Shown here: one piece after another, positions 54,588-64,000 of the stretch
How positions within the stretch are numbered: position 1 is the stretch's first letter
Layout: every line of letters begins with the position of its first letter
Translations under genes and position numbers: made by a program
From: Cupriavidus sp. P-10
Lineage (GTDB): Bacteria; Pseudomonadota; Gammaproteobacteria; Burkholderiales; Burkholderiaceae
DNA length: 64,000 nucleotides
Direction of reading: 5' to 3'
Assembly: GCF_003402535.2 (NCBI RefSeq)
Contig: NZ_AP025170.1
Location: forward strand, 1,364,001-1,428,000
Notes under the pieces: generated by a model
The model's database searches: none
What the model was told of the DNA's origin: nothing
Seen by the model: only the letters and a program-made list of their open reading frames with translations

Positions 54588-55898
54588 CTATTTGACCTCC
54601 TGCTGCATGACCATGTCGGGCAGCCACGTCACCACTTGCGGCCAGATCGTGATGATGGCGATGGCGACCACCATCATCATGAAGAACGGCAGCGAAACCC
54701 TGGCGATATAGTTGCTGTCCTTGCCGGTCATGCTCTGCAGCACGAACAGGTTAAACCCGACCGGCGGCGTCACCTCGGCGATCTCCACCAGCAGCACGAT
54801 GAAGATGCCGAACCAGACCAGGTCGAAGCCCGCTGCCTGCACCATCGGCAGCACCGTGGCGGTGGTCAGCGCGATCATCGAGATGCCATCCAGCGCGGTG
54901 CCAAGCACGATGTAGATCACCGTCAGCACCGCGATCAATGCCCATGGCGACAGGTGCAGCGCGGCTACCCACTCGGCCAGCGCGCGCGGAATGCCGGTAA
55001 AGCTCATTGTCACCGACAGGAACGAGGTGGCGCCGAGCACGAACATGATCATCGCGGTCAGGCGCGTCGCCGACATCAGGCTCTCCCAGAACGCCGCGCG
55101 CGTGAGCGAGCCGCCCGCCCACGCCAGCCCCAGCGACGCCACCACGCCGTAGGCCGCCGCTTCGGTCGCGGTGGCATAGCCGGTGACCATGACCCAGGTG
55201 ATAAAGGCAATCAGCACGATGCACGGCAGCAGTTGCCGGATCGACGCCAGCCGCGCATGCCAGTCGAAGCGGTCCGGCGCCGGGGTCTTGTCCGGATTGG
55301 CCAGCGCCCAGACCACGATGTACCCGGAGAACAGCAGCATCAACAGCAGCCCGGGGATAAAGCCGGCCAGGAACACGCGGATGATCGACACGTCCGCCGA
55401 CACCGCATACACCACCATCGTGATCGACGGCGGGATCAGGATGCCCAGCGTGCCCGCGCACGACAGCGAGCCGAGCGTGGTGCTCTCGTCGTAGCCGCGC
55501 CGCGTCAGTTCAGGCAATGCGGACTTGGCGATGGTGGCGCAGGTCGCCGCCGACGACCCCGATACCGAGCCGAAGATGCCGCAGCCCAGGATGTTGACGT
55601 GCATCAGCCGGCCCGGCAGCCAGTTCAGCCACGGCGAGAGCCCGTTGAACATCTGCTCCGACAGCTTGGTGCGGAACAGGATCTCGCCCATCCAGACAAA
55701 GAGCGGCAGCGAGGCCAGCGTGTATGACGCGCTCGACGACCACCACGCGTTGGCCAGGCTCACCAGCGCCTCGCGGTCGGAGAACACCACCAGCCCGATC
55801 CACGACGTGACCGCGATCGCCACCGGAATCCACGCGCCGATCGCCAGGAAGACGATCATCACCAGCAGCAGGACCAATGCAACCAGGACTGTGCTCAT
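54588..55898 (-). CDS. dctM: TRAP transporter large permease (DctM-like)
   Basis: 436 residues with about twelve membrane segments. Hallmarks: GCGIFGSVSGSSAATCATIAKSALPE and ILIPPSITMVVYAV, GTALDGISMIALTTATVLP. Uses an ion gradient to take up small acids. Start at 55898 overlaps the dctQ stop by one base (TGATG), which suggests translational coupling. Confidence 0.93.
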   Translation of the reverse strand: MSTVLVALVLLLVMIVFLAIGAWIPVAIAVTSWIGLVVFSDREALVSLANAWWSSSASYTLASLPLFVWMGEILFRTKLSEQMFNGLSPWLNWLPGRLMHVNILGCGIFGSVSGSSAATCATIAKSALPELTRRGYDESTTLGSLSCAGTLGILIPPSITMVVYAVSADVSIIRVFLAGFIPGLLLMLLFSGYIVVWALANPDKTPAPDRFDWHARLASIRQLLPCIVLIAFITWVMVTGYATATEAAAYGVVASLGLAWAGGSLTRAAFWESLMSATRLTAMIMFVLGATSFLSVTMSFTGIPRALAEWVAALHLSPWALIAVLTVIYIVLGTALDGISMIALTTATVLPMVQAAGFDLVWFGIFIVLLVEIAEVTPPVGFNLFVLQSMTGKDSNYIARVSLPFFMMMVVAIAIITIWPQVVTWLPDMVMQQEVK

Positions 55899-56449
55899 CA
55901 GACCGTCTCCCCGAAATCGCCGGCGGCAAGCTTGGCTTCCTGCGCGAGCTGGTAGCGGGGCTTCTGCCGGCGCAGCACGCGCAGCCATTCGTCAGCGACC
56001 GCCAGCAGGAAGCCGATGATGCCCAGCACCGCGAAGCTCTGCGGAATCCACAGCGGGATCACGATCTGGCCCTGCGAGACATCGCCGATGTCCCAGCTTT
56101 GCCAGGCGAAGGTGCCAAGCGCCCAGGCCGCGTAGGCGGCAAAGGCCAGGCAGATGGTCAGCGATGCCACCTCCAGAACCCAGCGCCGCCGCGGCCCGAC
56201 AGCTTCGAGCAGCATTTCCACGCGCACGATGCCGCCGTGCTGGAAGGTCTGGCCGAGGACGAGGAAGGCGGAGGCCGCGCACAGCCAGGCGACGATATCG
56301 TCGCCGCCCTTGAAGATCACCGCGGTCTCGCGCGACAGCGACATCAGGATCATGATCACGCAGACGGCGAGGATGCAGAGCGCGCCGAGCGCGGCGAACA
56401 GGTCGAGCAGGCGGTCGAGCCAGCGCTTGGGGAGTGGGGCAGTCGGCAT
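55898..56449 (-). CDS. dctQ: TRAP transporter small permease (DctQ-like)
   Basis: 183 residues, four membrane segments (about 13-33, 45-65, 85-108, 130-155). Typical DctQ fold. It pairs with the DctM-like subunit. The start at 56449 has no strong ribosome-binding site. Confidence 0.9.
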   Translation of the reverse strand: MPTAPLPKRWLDRLLDLFAALGALCILAVCVIMILMSLSRETAVIFKGGDDIVAWLCAASAFLVLGQTFQHGGIVRVEMLLEAVGPRRRWVLEVASLTICLAFAAYAAWALGTFAWQSWDIGDVSQGQIVIPLWIPQSFAVLGIIGFLLAVADEWLRVLRRQKPRYQLAQEAKLAAGDFGETV

Positions 56450-56527
56450 GATGGCGGCGTCAGGGAGGAGAGGATCCCCCGCCGTGCCAGCCTGCGCGGC
56501 CTGGCGGGAGGCTGCGGTGCTGCTGGC

Positions 56528-57493
56528 TTACTTGCGATAAGCGTTCAGGATGGCCTTGCCGTCATCGCCCGCGGTCTTGGCCCAGTCGTCCACCATGGTC
56601 TGGCCGACCTTCTGCATGTCGGCCTTGAGCTGCGGCGAGGGCGGCTGCACCGTCATGCCGTTCTTCGACAAGGTTGCCAGGTACTCCTTGGTCTTTTGCT
56701 CCGAGACTTGCCAGCCGCGCTTCTCGGCGTCGGCGACGGCCTTGAGCAAGGCATCCTGCGTCGGCTTGTCCAGCGCCGCGAAGGCCTTCTTGCTGACCAC
56801 CAGCATGTTCTTGGGCAGCCACGCGTCCACGGTGTAGAAGTACTTCACGCTTTCCCACACCTTGGTGTCGACCCCGGTGGCGCCCGACGACATGAACGAG
56901 TTGACCGTGCCAGTGGCCAATGCCTGCGCCAGGTCCGCTGCCTGGATCGTCACCGGCTGGGCGCTGACCAGTTCGGCGATGCGCGAAGTGGCCGGGTTGT
57001 AGGCCCGCCACTTCAGCCCCTTCATGTCGCCGGCCGAGTTGATCGGCTTGTTGGCGTAGATGCCCTGGGGCGGCCATGCCACCGCATAGAGCAGCTTCAT
57101 GCCCTGCTTGTCGAGCACCTTCTCTGTGACCGGGCGCGATGCCTGCCACAGCTTGTAGGCATCGGTGTAGCTGGTGGCCAGGAACGGCACCGCATCGATG
57201 CCGAACACGGGATTTTCGTTGGCCAGCAGCGACATCAGGATCTCGCCCATCTGCACCTGGCCGGTCTGCACGCCGCGCTTGATCTCGTTGGCCTTGAGCA
57301 GCGAGCCGTTGGGATGCAGCACGATCTTGAGCTTGCCGCCGGTCGCCTTGTCAACGTCGTTGGCCATCTGCTGCAGGTTTTCCGTATGCAGGTTGCCCGC
57401 CGGGTAGCCGGTGGGCAAATCCCACTTGGTATCCGCCTGTACCGTCATGGCGGCCAGCGCCAGGCCGGCCGCAACGATTGCCTTGACTCGCAT
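56528..57493 (-). CDS. dctP: TRAP transporter substrate-binding protein (DctP-like)
   Basis: 321 residues. Signal peptide MRVKAIVAAGLALAAMTVQA with cleavage near residue 20. The family region GMKGLKWRAYNP-like (DMKGLKWRAYNPATSR) and the Arg that binds carboxylates of substrates are visible. Delivers its ligand to DctQM. Start is supported by AGGAGA 8 bases upstream. The amidase gene is 116 bases upstream on the same strand. Confidence 0.92.
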   Translation of the reverse strand: MRVKAIVAAGLALAAMTVQADTKWDLPTGYPAGNLHTENLQQMANDVDKATGGKLKIVLHPNGSLLKANEIKRGVQTGQVQMGEILMSLLANENPVFGIDAVPFLATSYTDAYKLWQASRPVTEKVLDKQGMKLLYAVAWPPQGIYANKPINSAGDMKGLKWRAYNPATSRIAELVSAQPVTIQAADLAQALATGTVNSFMSSGATGVDTKVWESVKYFYTVDAWLPKNMLVVSKKAFAALDKPTQDALLKAVADAEKRGWQVSEQKTKEYLATLSKNGMTVQPPSPQLKADMQKVGQTMVDDWAKTAGDDGKAILNAYRK

Positions 57494-57609
57494 CTCGATC
57501 TCTCCTGGTGTGCGCTTGGGGGCGCGGTTGTACAGCTGGTCTGCGTACTACCTGGTGCCTTCCGCGGCGTGGCCGCGGTCAGCGCAAGATCAACAGCGCG
57601 GCGGTGGTC

Positions 57610-58974
57610 TCAGTCGTCGCGCGAAGACGGTTGCACGATCCGTTCCAACGCAAGCGCTGTGCCCAGCAGTTCGGCATCGCGCATCGGGCCGTGCGACAGC
57701 ATCAGCCCGACCGGCAGCTCGTCCGGCGCATGGCAGGGCATCGAGATCGAGCAGCCGTCGAAGAAGTTGAAGGCCGAGGTGTTGCGCAACAGCAGGGCAT
57801 TGACGCGGAAGAACTGCGCGTCATCGGTGCGCAGCGGCGCGATCTCGGGCGCGACCATCGGCACGGTCGGACACACCACGGCGTCGAAGCGGGCCAGGCG
57901 CGCTTCCATGCGGGCGATCCAGTCGAGGCGGGCGCGGCCCAGGTCGATATAGTCGGCGGCGCTGACCGTTGCGCCGCGGTCGATGCGCGATGCCACGCGC
58001 GGGTCGTACAGATCGCGCTTGCCGGCCAGCACATGGCGGTGGATGGCATAAGCCTCGGGCGCGCTGAAGCCACCCTGGGCGTTCAGGGCGGCGAGCTCGC
58101 CAAGCTCGGGCAGGTCGACATGCTCCAGTTGCACGCCGGCGGCCGACAGCCGGCCGAGCGCGCGGTCGAAGGCGCGGGCGACGACGGGGTCGAGGTCGTC
58201 CAGCAGGTATCGGCGCGGAATCGCCAGCCGGATTGCCGAGGGGCTGGTGACGCGCGGCAGCGCCGCCTGGTCGGCGATTACGGCATCGATCGCCACGCAG
58301 TCGCTGACTGTGCGCGCCATGGCGCAGGCGGTGTCGAGCGTGTACGACAGCGGGAAGGCGCCGGTCAGGGGCACGCGCCGCGCGGTGGGCTTGAAGCCGG
58401 TGATGCCGCACAGCGCGGCCGGGATGCGGATCGAGCCGCCGGTATCGCTGCCGAGCGCCGCGACCGCCAGCCCCAGTGCCACCGACACTGCCGCGCCCGA
58501 CGACGAACCGCCGGGGATGCGCGCCGCGCCGGGCTCGCTGGCCGGATTGACCGGCGTGCCATAGTGGGGGTTGATGCCGACGCCGGAGAAGGCGAACTCC
58601 GTCATATTGGTGCGGCCGACAATGGCGGCGCCAGCTTGCCGCAGGCGTGCCACCACGGTTGCGTCCGCCGCGGCCGGGGCTGCGTCCTGGCGCACGACAG
58701 AGGCCGCGCGCGTGACTTCGCCCGCCACGTCATAGAGATCTTTCACCGAGACCGGCAGGCCGGCCAGCGGGGGCAGCGTCTTGCCGGCGCCACTGGCGGC
58801 GTCGGCGGCGCGCGCGACCTGCGCGGCGGCCTCGAAGGTGCTGTGCAGGAATACCGCTGCGGCGGCGGGCCCGGCTGCCGCGGCGGCGGCCTGCTCAAGG
58901 ATCGCTGCGCGGCACGTGGCGCCCTCGCGCAGGCGGGTGTTCAGGGTGTCGAGATCGGGAAGCATGGATGGCAT
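57610..58974 (-). CDS. Amidase (amidase-signature family)
   Basis: 454 residues. The catalytic lysine is in SVKDLYDVAG, the cis-Ser motif is IPGGSSSGAAVS and the nucleophile serine is in GSDTGGSIRIP. Related to AtzE / allophanate hydrolase-like amidases. Upstream of the TRAP genes on the same strand; it may hydrolyse an amide taken up by this transporter. ATG at 58974, alternative ATG at 58965. Confidence 0.88.
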   Translation of the reverse strand: MPSMLPDLDTLNTRLREGATCRAAILEQAAAAAAGPAAAAVFLHSTFEAAAQVARAADAASGAGKTLPPLAGLPVSVKDLYDVAGEVTRAASVVRQDAAPAAADATVVARLRQAGAAIVGRTNMTEFAFSGVGINPHYGTPVNPASEPGAARIPGGSSSGAAVSVALGLAVAALGSDTGGSIRIPAALCGITGFKPTARRVPLTGAFPLSYTLDTACAMARTVSDCVAIDAVIADQAALPRVTSPSAIRLAIPRRYLLDDLDPVVARAFDRALGRLSAAGVQLEHVDLPELGELAALNAQGGFSAPEAYAIHRHVLAGKRDLYDPRVASRIDRGATVSAADYIDLGRARLDWIARMEARLARFDAVVCPTVPMVAPEIAPLRTDDAQFFRVNALLLRNTSAFNFFDGCSISMPCHAPDELPVGLMLSHGPMRDAELLGTALALERIVQPSSRDD

Positions 58975-59344
58975 GGGCGCGGGGTTGCGGTACCGGGGGT
59001 GGTGACCATGCTCATAATTCGTGAATCAAGTGTCAAGCTAAAAATGCCGAATGGCGCGCATAAGCGCAGCCCGGCATGCATGGCGGGGGCGGGCTTGCTT
59101 CCCGGGCTTGCACGTCACTCGGGCGATAAATTGCGCAAAGTGATGCATAAGCATTATCACGAACCCATCTAACACGGCCCCGCCGTGTTGGCGCAGTGCA
59201 AAATCCCCCGCCCGGCAAGGTACAATAATGGTTTCCCGCCAGCCGGACACCCCATGCAGCGGTGCCGGCCAAGCAGCAGCCATTAGCCATTACCCAGGCC
59301 TTTTTTGCCTTTACCCAGGCCTTACCTCCCCGACCGCTACGATC
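58975..59344. other. Divergent control region between the amidase gene and purL
   Basis: About 370 bases without a supported gene. It has an AT-rich part near 59120-59165 with gtgat...atcac symmetry, a small aacacgg/ccgtgtt hairpin (59171-59189) and a tacaat -10-like hexamer at 59221-59226, which could serve purL. No clear operator identity. Confidence 0.6.
59221..59226 (+). promoter_or_regulatory. Candidate -10 element of the purL promoter
   Basis: tacaat, 119 bases upstream of the purL ATG. No good -35 is seen 17 bases before. This is a weak, positional call. Confidence 0.3.
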
Positions 59345-62300
59345 ATGGCGCATTTCTCGTGCTTCCCCGGCGCTTTGGCGCTTTCCGCCTTCCGTCAGCA
59401 ACGCCTGCTTACCGCCCTGCGGCAAATCGATGCCGATATCGAATCGGTGCACGGCCAGTTCCTGCATTTTGTTGACGCGCAGACGCCGCTGTCGGCCGAC
59501 GAGCAGTCGCGCGTGGCGGCACTGCTGACCTATGGCGCACCCTTCGCCGAGCAGCCCGAGGGCGACCGTTTCGTCGTGATCCCGCGCTTCGGCACGATCT
59601 CGCCGTGGGCCAGCAAGGCCACCGACATCGCCCATAACTGCGGCCTGACGCACATCCACCGCATCGAGCGCGGCATCGAGATCACCGTCATCTGCAAGAA
59701 GGGCCTGCTGCGCGGCCGCAAGTCGCTGGACGCGGACACCCGCGCCGCCGTCGCCGCGCACCTGTTCGACCGCATGACCGAGACCGTGGTCGCCTCGCGT
59801 GACGATGCGGCCGGCCTGTTCCAGGAACTGCCGGCCAAGCCGCTGCGCTTTATCGACATCTCCGCCGGCCGCAGCGCGCTGGCCGCGGCCAACGTCGAGA
59901 TGGGCCTGGCGCTGTCCGAGGACGAGATCGACTACCTGGTCGACGCCTACGCCAAGCTGGAGCGCAACCCGACCGACGTCGAGTTGATGATGTTCGCGCA
60001 GGCCAACAGCGAACACTGCCGCCACAAGATCTTCAACGCCACCTGGACCATCGACGGCGTGCAGCAGGACAAGTCGCTGTTCGCGATGATCCGCAATACG
60101 CACCAGCTCAATCCGCAGGGCTCGATCGTGGCCTATTCGGACAACTCGGCGGTGATGGAAGGCGACGTGGCCGAGCGCTGGTTCCCGCGCGGCGGCGACC
60201 ACAAGTACGGCCGCCACGAGGCGCTGACGCACACGCTGATGAAGGTGGAGACGCACAACCACCCGACCGCGATCTCGCCGTTCCCCGGTGCCTCGACCGG
60301 CGCCGGCGGCGAAATCCGCGACGAAGGCGCGACCGGCCGCGGCGCCAAGCCCAAGGCCGGCCTGACCGGCTTCACGGTGTCCAACCTGATGCTGCCCGAG
60401 GCCGTCGAATCGTGGGAAAACGACCGCGACGCCGCCCAGCCGGTGGCGCACCGCAACCCGGACGACAAGCCCGGCGTGACCGGCAAGCCGGACCGCATCG
60501 CCTCGCCGCTGCAGATCATGATCGATGGCCCGCTCGGCGGCGCCGCGTTCAACAATGAATTCGGCCGCGCCAACCTGGGCGGCTACTTCCGCGTCTACGA
60601 GCAGAACGTCGGCGGCACCGTGCGCGGCTACCACAAGCCGATCATGATCGCGGGCGGCATCGGCAATATCGACGCCTCGCATACGCACAAGAACCCGCTG
60701 CCGGCAGGTACGCTGCTGATCCAGCTGGGCGGCCCGGGCATGCGCATCGGCATGGGCGGCGGCGCCGCCAGTTCGATGGCGACCGGCACCAATACCGCCG
60801 ACCTGGACTTCGACTCGGTCCAGCGCGGCAACCCCGAGATGGAGCGCCGTGCGCAGGAGGTGATCAACGCCTGCTGGCAGCTCGGCGACGCCAACCCGAT
60901 CCTGTCGATCCATGACGTCGGCGCGGGCGGTATCTCCAATGCTTTCCCCGAACTGGTGGACGGCGCCGACCGCGGCGCGCGCTTCGACCTGCGCCAGGTG
61001 CACCTGGAAGAATCCGGCCTGTCGCCGGCGGAAATCTGGTGCAACGAGTCGCAGGAGCGCTACGTGCTGGCGATCGCGGCCGACAGCTTCCCGCAATTCC
61101 AGGCCATGTGCGAGCGCGAGCGTTCGCCGTTCGCCGTGGTCGGCATCGCCACCGAGGAAAAGCAGCTGCAACTGGTCGACGCCAGCGTTGATGCCGCGCT
61201 CAAGGAGCACTACGCCGTCAACATGCCGATGGACGTGCTGCTGGGCAAGCCGCCGCGCATGCATCGCGACGTCAAGCGCGTCGAGCAGGCGCTGCCGGCC
61301 GTCGACGTGACCGGCATCAGCCTGGAGCAGGCCGTGCGCGACGTGCTGCGCCACCCGACCGTGGCCAACAAGTCGTTCCTGATTTCGATTGGCGACCGTA
61401 CCGTCGGCGGCATGAACGCGCGCGACCAGATGGTTGGGCCGTGGCAGGTGCCGGTGGCCGATGTGGCCGTGACCACGCTCGACTACAAGGGCAACGCCGG
61501 CGAAGCGATGACCATGGGCGAGCGCACCCCGCTGGCCGTGATCGACGCGCCGGCTTCGGGCCGCATGGCGATCGGCGAGGCGCTGACCAACCTGGCAGCC
61601 GCTCCGGTCAAGGACCTGGGCAAGGTCAAGCTGTCGGCCAACTGGATGGCGGCCTGCGGCGTGGAAGGCGAGGACGCCAAGCTGTATGACACGGTCCACG
61701 CCGTCGGCATGGAACTGTGCCCGGCGCTGGGTATCAGCATCCCGGTCGGCAAGGATTCGCTGTCGATGCGCACCAAGTGGCAGGACGACGGCGTCAACAA
61801 GGAAGTGGTGGCGCCGGTGTCGCTGATCATCTCGGCCTTCGCTGCGGTGGACGACGTCAACCGTACGCTGACGCCGCAACTGCGCACCGACGCCGGCGAC
61901 ACCGTGCTGATCGCCGTCGACCTGAGCCGCGGCAAGAACCGCATGGCCGGCAGCATCCTGGCGCAGGTCATGCAGCAGGTCGGTGACAGTGCCCCGGACG
62001 TGGACAATGCCGAGGACCTGAAGAACTTCTTCAACGTGATCCAGCGCCTGAACCGCGAGGGCAAGCTGCTGGCCTACCACGACCGTTCGGACGGCGGTTT
62101 CCTGGCCACGCTGGCCGAGATGGCCTTTGCCGGCCACTGTGGCGTGTCGCTCAACGTTGACATGCTGGCACTCGATCCGCAGCAGGAACAGGACTACGGC
62201 GACGCCAAGAACTGGGCCCAGCAGATCGCCGAGCGCCGCAACGACCAGACCCTGCGCGCGCTGTTCTCGGAAGAGCTGGGAGCGGTGGTGCAGGTGCGCA

Positions 62301-63391
62301 TGCAGGACCGCGACGCGGTATTCGCGGTGCTGCGCGAGGCCGGCCTGTCGGCATGCAGTCACGTGGTCGGCAAGCCCAACACCACCGACCAGGTCGAGAT
62401 CTACCGCGATGCCAAGAAGGTGTTCGGTGCCTCGCGTACGGACCTGCAGCGCAACTGGAGCGAGGTCAGCTGGCGTATCGCGCGCCTGCGTGACAACCCG
62501 GCCTGCGCGGACAGCGAATATGACCGCCTGCTGGACGCCGCCGATCCTGGCATCAGCCCGGTGCTGACGTTCGATCCGGCGGAGGACATCGCCGCGCCGT
62601 TCATCGCTGCCGGCGCGCGTCCGCGCGTGGCGATCCTGCGGGAGCAGGGCGTCAACTCGCAGATCGAGATGGCGTACAGCATGGATCGTGCGGGGTTCGA
62701 TACGCATGATGTGCATATGAGCGACCTGATTGCCGGTCGCGCCAACCTGGCGGATTTCAGCGGCTTTGTTGCCTGCGGCGGCTTCAGCTATGGTGACGTG
62801 CTGGGCGCGGGCGAGGGCTGGGCCAAGACGATCCTGTTCAATGCGCAGATGGCTGAGCAGTTCGCGGCGTTCTTCAATCGCCAGGACACGTTTGCGCTGG
62901 GCGTTTGCAACGGTTGCCAGATGATGAGCAACCTGGCGCCGATCATTCCGGGTGCGGGGGCCTGGCCGCAGTTCACGCGTAATCAGTCGGAGCAGTACGA
63001 GGCGCGCTACGTCACGGTGGAAGTGCAGTCGTCACCGTCGATCTTCTTTGCCGGGATGGAAGGCAGCCGCATTCCTATCGTGGTGGCACACGGGGAAGGG
63101 TTTGCTGACTTCTCGCAGCAAGGGAATGTCGGGGATGCCAGGGTGGCGCTGCGGTTTGTCGATAACTACGGCGCGCCGACGCAAACCTATCCGCTGAACC
63201 CCAATGGCTCGCCCGAAGGCATCACCTCGGTGACCACCGTCGACGGCCGCTTCACCGTGCTGATGCCGCACCCGGAGCGCGTGTTCCGTGCTGCGACGAT
63301 GAGCTGGGCGCCGGATGCGTGGAAGCAGGTTGGCGATGGTGGCAGCCCGTGGATGCGGATGTTCCGGAATGCGCGGAAGTGGGTGGGGTAA
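59345..63391 (+). CDS. purL: Phosphoribosylformylglycinamidine synthase (single-chain FGAM synthase)
   Basis: 1348 residues, the length of the large proteobacterial form. Two AIRS-type ATP-grasp-like halves are visible, with [18 protein letters not shown] and [22 protein letters not shown] segments in the first half, and a C-terminal glutaminase domain with nucleophile Cys1188 in [13 protein letters not shown] and the HPERVFR histidine. It makes FGAM from FGAR, glutamine and ATP in purine synthesis. The ATG at 59345 is chosen as the family begins with this sequence; an in-frame ATG at 59228 would add a non-conserved extension. Confidence 0.97.
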   Translation: MAHFSCFPGALALSAFRQQRLLTALRQIDADIESVHGQFLHFVDAQTPLSADEQSRVAALLTYGAPFAEQPEGDRFVVIPRFGTISPWASKATDIAHNCGLTHIHRIERGIEITVICKKGLLRGRKSLDADTRAAVAAHLFDRMTETVVASRDDAAGLFQELPAKPLRFIDISAGRSALAAANVEMGLALSEDEIDYLVDAYAKLERNPTDVELMMFAQANSEHCRHKIFNATWTIDGVQQDKSLFAMIRNTHQLNPQGSIVAYSDNSAVMEGDVAERWFPRGGDHKYGRHEALTHTLMKVETHNHPTAISPFPGASTGAGGEIRDEGATGRGAKPKAGLTGFTVSNLMLPEAVESWENDRDAAQPVAHRNPDDKPGVTGKPDRIASPLQIMIDGPLGGAAFNNEFGRANLGGYFRVYEQNVGGTVRGYHKPIMIAGGIGNIDASHTHKNPLPAGTLLIQLGGPGMRIGMGGGAASSMATGTNTADLDFDSVQRGNPEMERRAQEVINACWQLGDANPILSIHDVGAGGISNAFPELVDGADRGARFDLRQVHLEESGLSPAEIWCNESQERYVLAIAADSFPQFQAMCERERSPFAVVGIATEEKQLQLVDASVDAALKEHYAVNMPMDVLLGKPPRMHRDVKRVEQALPAVDVTGISLEQAVRDVLRHPTVANKSFLISIGDRTVGGMNARDQMVGPWQVPVADVAVTTLDYKGNAGEAMTMGERTPLAVIDAPASGRMAIGEALTNLAAAPVKDLGKVKLSANWMAACGVEGEDAKLYDTVHAVGMELCPALGISIPVGKDSLSMRTKWQDDGVNKEVVAPVSLIISAFAAVDDVNRTLTPQLRTDAGDTVLIAVDLSRGKNRMAGSILAQVMQQVGDSAPDVDNAEDLKNFFNVIQRLNREGKLLAYHDRSDGGFLATLAEMAFAGHCGVSLNVDMLALDPQQEQDYGDAKNWAQQIAERRNDQTLRALFSEELGAVVQVRMQDRDAVFAVLREAGLSACSHVVGKPNTTDQVEIYRDAKKVFGASRTDLQRNWSEVSWRIARLRDNPACADSEYDRLLDAADPGISPVLTFDPAEDIAAPFIAAGARPRVAILREQGVNSQIEMAYSMDRAGFDTHDVHMSDLIAGRANLADFSGFVACGGFSYGDVLGAGEGWAKTILFNAQMAEQFAAFFNRQDTFALGVCNGCQMMSNLAPIIPGAGAWPQFTRNQSEQYEARYVTVEVQSSPSIFFAGMEGSRIPIVVAHGEGFADFSQQGNVGDARVALRFVDNYGAPTQTYPLNPNGSPEGITSVTTVDGRFTVLMPHPERVFRAATMSWAPDAWKQVGDGGSPWMRMFRNARKWVG

Positions 63392-63442
63392 GACTTTGGA
63401 TTGGGGGGAAAGCCCCTGTCCTTCGCTTAGAGACCTCGTTGT

Positions 63443-63505
63443 TGGTGACATGCTGGCGGCCGTTGACGCGTTGGTGTCGCTGCTGGTGACATGCTGTCGG
63501 CCGTT
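63443..63505. repeat. 22-bp direct repeat pair
   Basis: tggtgacatgctggcggcc plus three bases at 63443-63464 and again at 63484-63505 with one mismatch, 41 bases apart. Confidence 0.8.
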
Positions 63506-63533
63506 TAACCGCCTGGTTCCGCCCTCCTGGGCG

Positions 63534-63566
63534 GGTCACTTTTTGGCCGAGCGCCAAAAAGTAACC
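63534..63566. other. Hairpin downstream of purL
   Basis: actttttggc (63538-63547) pairs with gccaaaaagt (63553-63562), extended outward by ggt/acc, loop cgagc. A-rich and T-rich arms make a cruciform or weak bidirectional terminator plausible. Confidence 0.6.
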
Positions 63567-63689
63567 AAAAAGCGCGTCGCCTGAGCGGCTGGCTATCAAT
63601 TTGGCGGTGTGGGTGGTTCGGGCGGTGGTGATTTCCGTTTGGCTTGAGTGCCCGTTCGAACCTGCTAACGCCAGGTGATTCAGGGCCTG

Positions 63690-63993
63690 TGCCTGGCGTT
63701 AACCGGTTATTGAACGATCCCCATGCCGGGCGTAGGCCGCCTGCTGCATGCCATATTGGTGGGGGCGCCTTCGGCTGCGCTGCGCGCGGGTCCTGACGTG
63801 GCAGCGCGGCCGATCTCTCTCTGGCCATTGCCGTCGCCGCCTAGCGAGCGAAGCGATGCGTTCGTGCCAGGGCACCTCATCCGCGAGACTGAGCCGCGCG
63901 CAGCGCAGCCGTAGGCGATGATGCGATACCGCAGGCAGCAGGCGGCCTACACCCGTCCTGGGGATTGTTCAAAAGTGGGTATTCGCCAGGCAC
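63690..63993. repeat. Long imperfect inverted repeat at the right end
   Basis: Outer arms: gtgcctggcg (63690) with cgccaggcac (63984). Middle arms: 63710-63747 with 63935-63972, a 38-base match with few mismatches, centred on gtaggccgcctgctgc. Inner arms: 63766-63790 with 63893-63917, two mismatches in 25. A full hairpin of about 300 bases can form. No open frame of transposase type inside. Confidence 0.75.
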
Positions 63994-64000
63994 CGACATT

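Larger units (their letters stand above)
63392..64000. other. Non-coding right end of the window
   Basis: About 610 bases without a gene I can support. It contains a 22-bp near-perfect direct repeat (63443 and 63484), a long-stem hairpin at 63534-63566 and a long imperfect inverted repeat from about 63690 to 63993. Open frames here are short and have no similarity to known families. Confidence 0.7.

Noticed and set aside
59033..62716. Open frame of 1227 codons on the minus strand opposite purL
   Set aside because: It is antisense to a clear purL and has a composition rich in His, Gln, Arg, Gly and Ala typical of shadow frames in GC-rich genes; no family similarity.

Overview
The window is GC-rich (about two thirds G+C by eye), gene-dense chromosomal DNA from a betaproteobacterium. 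The protein sequences and the order tig-clpP-clpX-lon-tRNA-Val-tRNA-Asp-ppiD point to Burkholderiaceae, most likely Cupriavidus or a close Ralstonia relative. This assignment rests on recognised families and gene order, not on a search. It holds 49 protein-coding genes that I can support (one cut by the left edge), three tRNA genes, a tRNA-like remnant and several clear intrinsic terminators.

Layout. 1-348: 3' end of ispF. 391-7537: a GNAT acetyltransferase, the peroxide pair ahpC-ahpD, an OmpR/EnvZ-type two-component system, a small secreted basic protein, an allantoate-amidohydrolase-like M20 peptidase, and the hopanoid/squalene gene hpnD. 7861-12226: an RND efflux pair (lipoprotein adaptor plus permease). 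12230-24461: a minus-strand acyl-CoA catabolic cluster (nitronate monooxygenase-like protein, three acyl-CoA dehydrogenases, acyl-CoA synthetase, SDR, Bug-type binding protein, SCP2-type thiolase) next to a MalT-like LuxR regulator. 24606-31528: a peptide-type ABC importer operon ending in an amidase, divergent from an N-carbamoyl-amino-acid-hydrolase-like M20 enzyme (31664-32938). 32989-38287: a Cys-rich secreted protein, an IclR regulator with a palindromic upstream site, tRNA-Leu(UAG), a VanZ-like protein, rlmJ and mnmC. 38499-47416: the proteostasis block tig, clpP, clpX, lon, two tRNAs and ppiD. 47509-51627: tesA and an ABC ATPase with overlapping divergent starts, pgi and a DMT permease. 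51624-58974: nnr, then a dadA / TRAP transporter / amidase cluster. 59345-63391: purL. 63392-64000 has no gene I can support but contains a long imperfect inverted repeat.

How the genes work together. Two separate loci pair an importer with an amide hydrolase: ABC plus amidase plus M20 hydrolase, and TRAP plus amidase plus D-amino-acid dehydrogenase. Together with the AllC-like enzyme they suggest scavenging of amide, carbamoyl or peptide nitrogen. The acyl-CoA cluster has activation, dehydrogenation, keto-forming and thiolysis enzymes for a beta-oxidation-like route on an unknown acid, but no enoyl-CoA hydratase is visible. The most interesting non-coding signals are the partial tRNA-Asp duplication (45174-45381), the 9-bp triplicate at the overlapping tesA/ABC starts (48152-48178), an orphan minus-strand terminator with a possible promoter upstream (34704-34804, candidate small RNA), the palindrome upstream of iclR (34419-34441) and the right-end inverted repeat (63690-63993). 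I found no CRISPR array, no insertion sequence with a transposase, and no clear prophage or unknown defence system.
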